Assembly: GCF_000372725.1 (NCBI RefSeq)
Contig: NW_005199844.1
Span: forward strand, 62,452 to 126,451
Direction of reading: 5' to 3'
Source: Emiliania huxleyi CCMP1516
Taxonomy: Eukaryota > Haptophyta > Isochrysidales > Noelaerhabdaceae
DNA: 64,000 nt
Positions 61,624 to 64,000 of this stretch are shown here, one piece after another (positions within the stretch are counted from its first letter, which is position 1; every line of letters starts with the position of its first letter). Both the position numbers and the translations under genes were made by a program. Below the pieces are notes generated by a model. That model did not search any database, was not told the origin of the DNA, and was given only the letters and a program-made list of their open reading frames with translations.

Positions 61624-61849
61624 GAGAGTCGTGGACCGCGTGACGCGGCTGGCGTGCCTTGCGGTATCGTTTCCATGGGTACACATGGTACACTGTACTA
61701 ATTTCTCATACAGCACATGACCTCTGTCTTCGGTCGCCAGTGAGCAGGGCCAGGGGGGCGAAATCCACGCCACAACCCCCTAGAGGCAATGGAGCGCTGA
61801 GAGAAGGCACTCGGCTGCAAGGGTAGCAGAGCACACCACTCCTACGCCC

Positions 61850-62026
61850 ATGCCCCCTCAAAGACGGCAGAAACAGTCACACGCAATTAGTACATGGCCC
61901 AGCCTGCCTCCAGCTCGCGCCATCGCCCACTCGAGCTTTGCAGCGCGCGGGCTCACACTCTACTATATCCAGATAGGCCCCCTCGACGCCCACTTCGAGT
62001 TCTACTCAGCTAAGGGCCGCACTTGA
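61850..62026 (+). CDS. Short ORF, 58 codons, uncertain
   Basis: ATG 61850 to TGA 62024. The protein has an ordered look in its second half (FAARGLTLYYIQIGPLDAHF then EFYSAKG), unlike the surrounding low complexity. It could be an exon or a relic of a retroelement protein. No family was recognised. Confidence 0.25.
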   Translation: MPPQRRQKQSHAISTWPSLPPARAIAHSSFAARGLTLYYIQIGPLDAHFEFYSAKGRT

Positions 62027-62029
62027 CGC

Positions 62030-63279
62030 TGTAAGCAGCTTTCTAACACAGGAGAACAGAATATTTACCTAACAGAAGGTACCGCGCAACTCCAACACTG
62101 GGCAAAAGAATCGTCCGCAATCTACTTTACCACCGCCCCCGCGGGGTAGCGAGAATGGCTCCGACCAGCGGCCCCGGTGCAGCAACAGCAGCTCCGCGCG
62201 CGGCGCCTCGGTCGTTCAGCCCGAGTGGGTGTCCATTAGCCTTGGCTTACCTCTCCGTCGGCGTATCGGCGAACCGCGCGCGGCGCTCACACCGTCGATT
62301 GCAAAGATAGGTGGTGGTTCGCATCGTGGAGAATCGGAGCGAGACGGCGCGCGCGCCTGCCGCACGACAAATAGCCGTGAAATAGCTTCTGATCACAGCT
62401 GTTGCCCTTGACAGGTGCCAGCATACACGCTGCACGTGTACGCGCCCCCGTTGCGGAAGATGAAGATCTTCCAGGCGAGCCATCCCCGAGAGCTTGCCGA
62501 GACTATTGCCGAGATTTGGTGAGATGCGGGCAGGCTGTGGGCCCCACCCGTTCCTGCCCCCTCGCACGGCCAGGAGAGTGGGGAGGTGCGGGTGGTCACG
62601 GCCGCGGCGCGCGCCAACGCCGCCGAGAGCTCTGAGTACACGGGCTACAGCGGGCTCGACGTGTCCGCCTGGAACGATGCGCAGGTCGGACGGTGTGCCG
62701 CAGCCGTCGCTAGCTCGTCGTTGGTGCAGTGAGGCCGGCGTAGTTACGGCACCGGGGACCCGTGTATGTGCCTGTTCGCGGTGTGTTTGCTCAGCCTCGC
62801 CGGCGGGCGTGCGAGGCCCAGAGGTTTGATGTGGCTTGGGCCGGCCTTCGGGCGAGCAACTTCGCTGGGGCGTGACCGGCGTGTGTTTGGCCGACCATGT
62901 GGTCCGGGGGTGCGTGTAGCATGTCTCTGGCGGGGGCGTTTTCTGTGCGGCCAGACCTGTGCACGGCGTTACACTACGGACTAAACTCCAAAGCGCAAAG
63001 GGAAGCCCGGTAACACGGTGCCAACCCTCGGAGAAGATCCGTGTTTTCTTTACTACCGATTCGCGCGGGAGAAAAGAATTGCGACCTGCGTTTGCTCGAC
63101 TTCGAGACGTTCGGCAGGCGTTCGGACCAGCTGAGTAACAAACTTTCGCACGCTCAGCACCTCGATGAGGTCACATGGACCACCAAGAACTGGCACGGGC
63201 TGCAGATGCAGCGCTTGTCTCTGTCGTTCTCCACACCGCCGTGGCGTGGCCGACGCGAGACGGTGAACGAGCTAGCGTG
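62030..63279. other. No supported gene
   Basis: There are isolated coding-like words, for example the plus-strand stretch at 62414-62520 (VPAYTLHVYAPPLRKMKIFQ, ASHPRELAETIAEIW), preceded by an AG acceptor-like site and ended by TGA. This may be a last exon, but no partner was found. Confidence 0.3.
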
Positions 63280-63440
63280 CGGGGATAGCGGCATTGTGCA
63301 CGGAGCTAAGTGCATTGCCGTTTTCTTAGCGGAGTCGCTTAGGCGGCTCCGGTGGTGTGCCTGTGATAGTGCTAGCACGCGCCAGTATCTCGCACCTGTG
63401 TCGAGGCTCGCGAGCCTGCGGTCTCTGCTGTGAGAGAGAG
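63280..63440 (-). repeat. Dispersed repeat R5, inverted long copy
   Basis: GCGGGGATAGCGGCATTGTG, CACGGAGCTAAGTGCATTGC, GGCGGCTCCGGTGGTGTGCC, ending CTGCTGTGAGAGAGAG. It is the reverse complement of 11350-11515. Confidence 0.7.
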
Positions 63441-63672
63441 TTGTTCTGTTTAAATTCTTTACTTTGGCCCCTGCTCGCTTCCCTGCGAAACCGCACCGCC
63501 AAGTGCTGCTCCAAGGGTGATGGCCGCCGACGCGCCACGCCGCCCCCCGCCGCCCCCCCCCCCCTTCAGATATCTAGTCAACACGCCCGTATCTCAAGAC
63601 ATGCGGTGGAGCCCTCCGCTCCCACACTCGGACGCTCCTCTTTCTAGACCCCCCCGCCCCCGCCCGCGCCTT

Positions 63673-64000
63673 TCAATGCACCGCCGCCTCATTCAGCGCC
63701 CTCACCGCCGCCTCCAGCCACGCGGCGACCTGCGGGCCCGAGGCGGCGCGTCCCGTCGCCGGCCGCAGCGGTGGCAACTCCTCGAGCAGCTGGGCGGCGG
63801 CCCTCTGCATCTCGTCGCCTAGTATCAATCCAGTGTCAAGTCAGTATCATTCCACAAGCTCGGCGTCGGCCCTCTGCATCTCGTCGCCAAACGCAGTGCC
63901 CACCGGCGGGCCGACTGCCTCCCCCGCAGACAGCATCTCGAGCTCAACCTCCGACGGGGGGCCAACCTACTCGCACCGCCACCGCCCCCCGTGACCGCCT
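63673..64000 (-). CDS. 3' end of an unknown gene, cut by the window edge
   Basis: Two exons are visible. The upstream one begins at an acceptor-like GTAG near 63966 and reads GPPSEVELEMLSAGEAVGPP then VGTAF. After the intron 63819-63887 (GC-AG, 69 nt, phase 1) comes GDEMQRAAAQLLEELPPLRP, ATGRAASGPQVAAWLEAAVR then ALNEAAVH and stop at 63673. The Ala/Leu/Glu-rich helices give no family. The intron is exactly one period of a 22-base perfect direct repeat. Confidence 0.65.

Overview
The window is nuclear DNA of a eukaryotic microalga, most likely a haptophyte (a prymnesiophyte such as the Emiliania/Gephyrocapsa or Chrysochromulina/Prymnesium groups). The reasons are strong GC richness, intron-rich genes, bipartite plastid presequences (signal peptide followed by an Ala/Arg/Ser-rich stretch), TTAGGG-type telomeric repeats, animal/alga-style gene families (RCC1 with F-box-like head, SPPL protease, GT90, matrixin, TIR proteins) and very many simple and dispersed repeats. 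Nothing looks bacterial. The species call is inference; a pelagophyte or a dinoflagellate was considered, and GC donor introns are also known from dinoflagellates.

Layout: a tandem GST-N protein (445-1702, -) and an F-box-like/RCC1 protein (1850-3271, +); a membrane receptor joining a nicotinamidase-like ectodomain, EGF, TM and TIR (3860-6931, -); an Ser/Pro/Ala-rich protein (7433-9793, -); a repeat-rich tract with a broken RCC1 copy (9.9-12.6 kb); a small secreted/anchored protein (12639-13256, -); an 18-ankyrin protein kinase (13348-18090, -); a small membrane protein (18319-18615, +); an SPPL intramembrane aspartyl protease (20688-22859, +); a small secreted protein (24388-24901, -); a sulfotransferase-like and a glycosyltransferase-like gene (25.4-27.8 kb); a CAP10/GT90 glucosyltransferase (28523-31622, -); a matrixin-like metalloprotease (32.4-34.2 kb, +); a TPR/coiled-coil gene (34735-38904, -); interstitial telomeric arrays and a retroelement RNase H relic (38.9-40.3 kb); a Cys-rich secreted protein (41304-42173, -); a plastid-targeted small protein (42887-43.6 kb, +); a second RCC1 gene (46050-47450, -); the ribosome-assembly factor RPF2 (48466-50269, +); a membrane-anchored enolase-superfamily protein (52587-54142, -); a histidine-phosphatase ectoprotein (55061-56759, -); a plastid-type RelA/SpoT synthetase (58.2-61.6 kb, +); and the 3' end of an unknown gene (63673-64000, -).

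The genes do not form one pathway. The unifying signal is in the introns. By joining reading frames and protein families across gaps I could place about 22 introns. About two thirds use a GC donor, and every acceptor I placed is AG followed by G. Several of these introns are exactly, or nearly, one period of a direct repeat that copies the neighbouring exon, as expected if the intron arose by tandem duplication around an AGGC or AGGT site. Three other introns, in two unlinked genes, share one sequence from splice site to splice site in the sense orientation (introner-like). Longer introns hold minisatellites that sometimes copy the exon/donor junction many times. The second highlight is the TIR receptor, whose nicotinamidase-like domain keeps its metal ligands, Asp and Lys but has Val in place of the catalytic Cys.

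Exon joins are inferred from reading frame, splice dinucleotides and remembered family patterns only; no alignment or transcript data were available.
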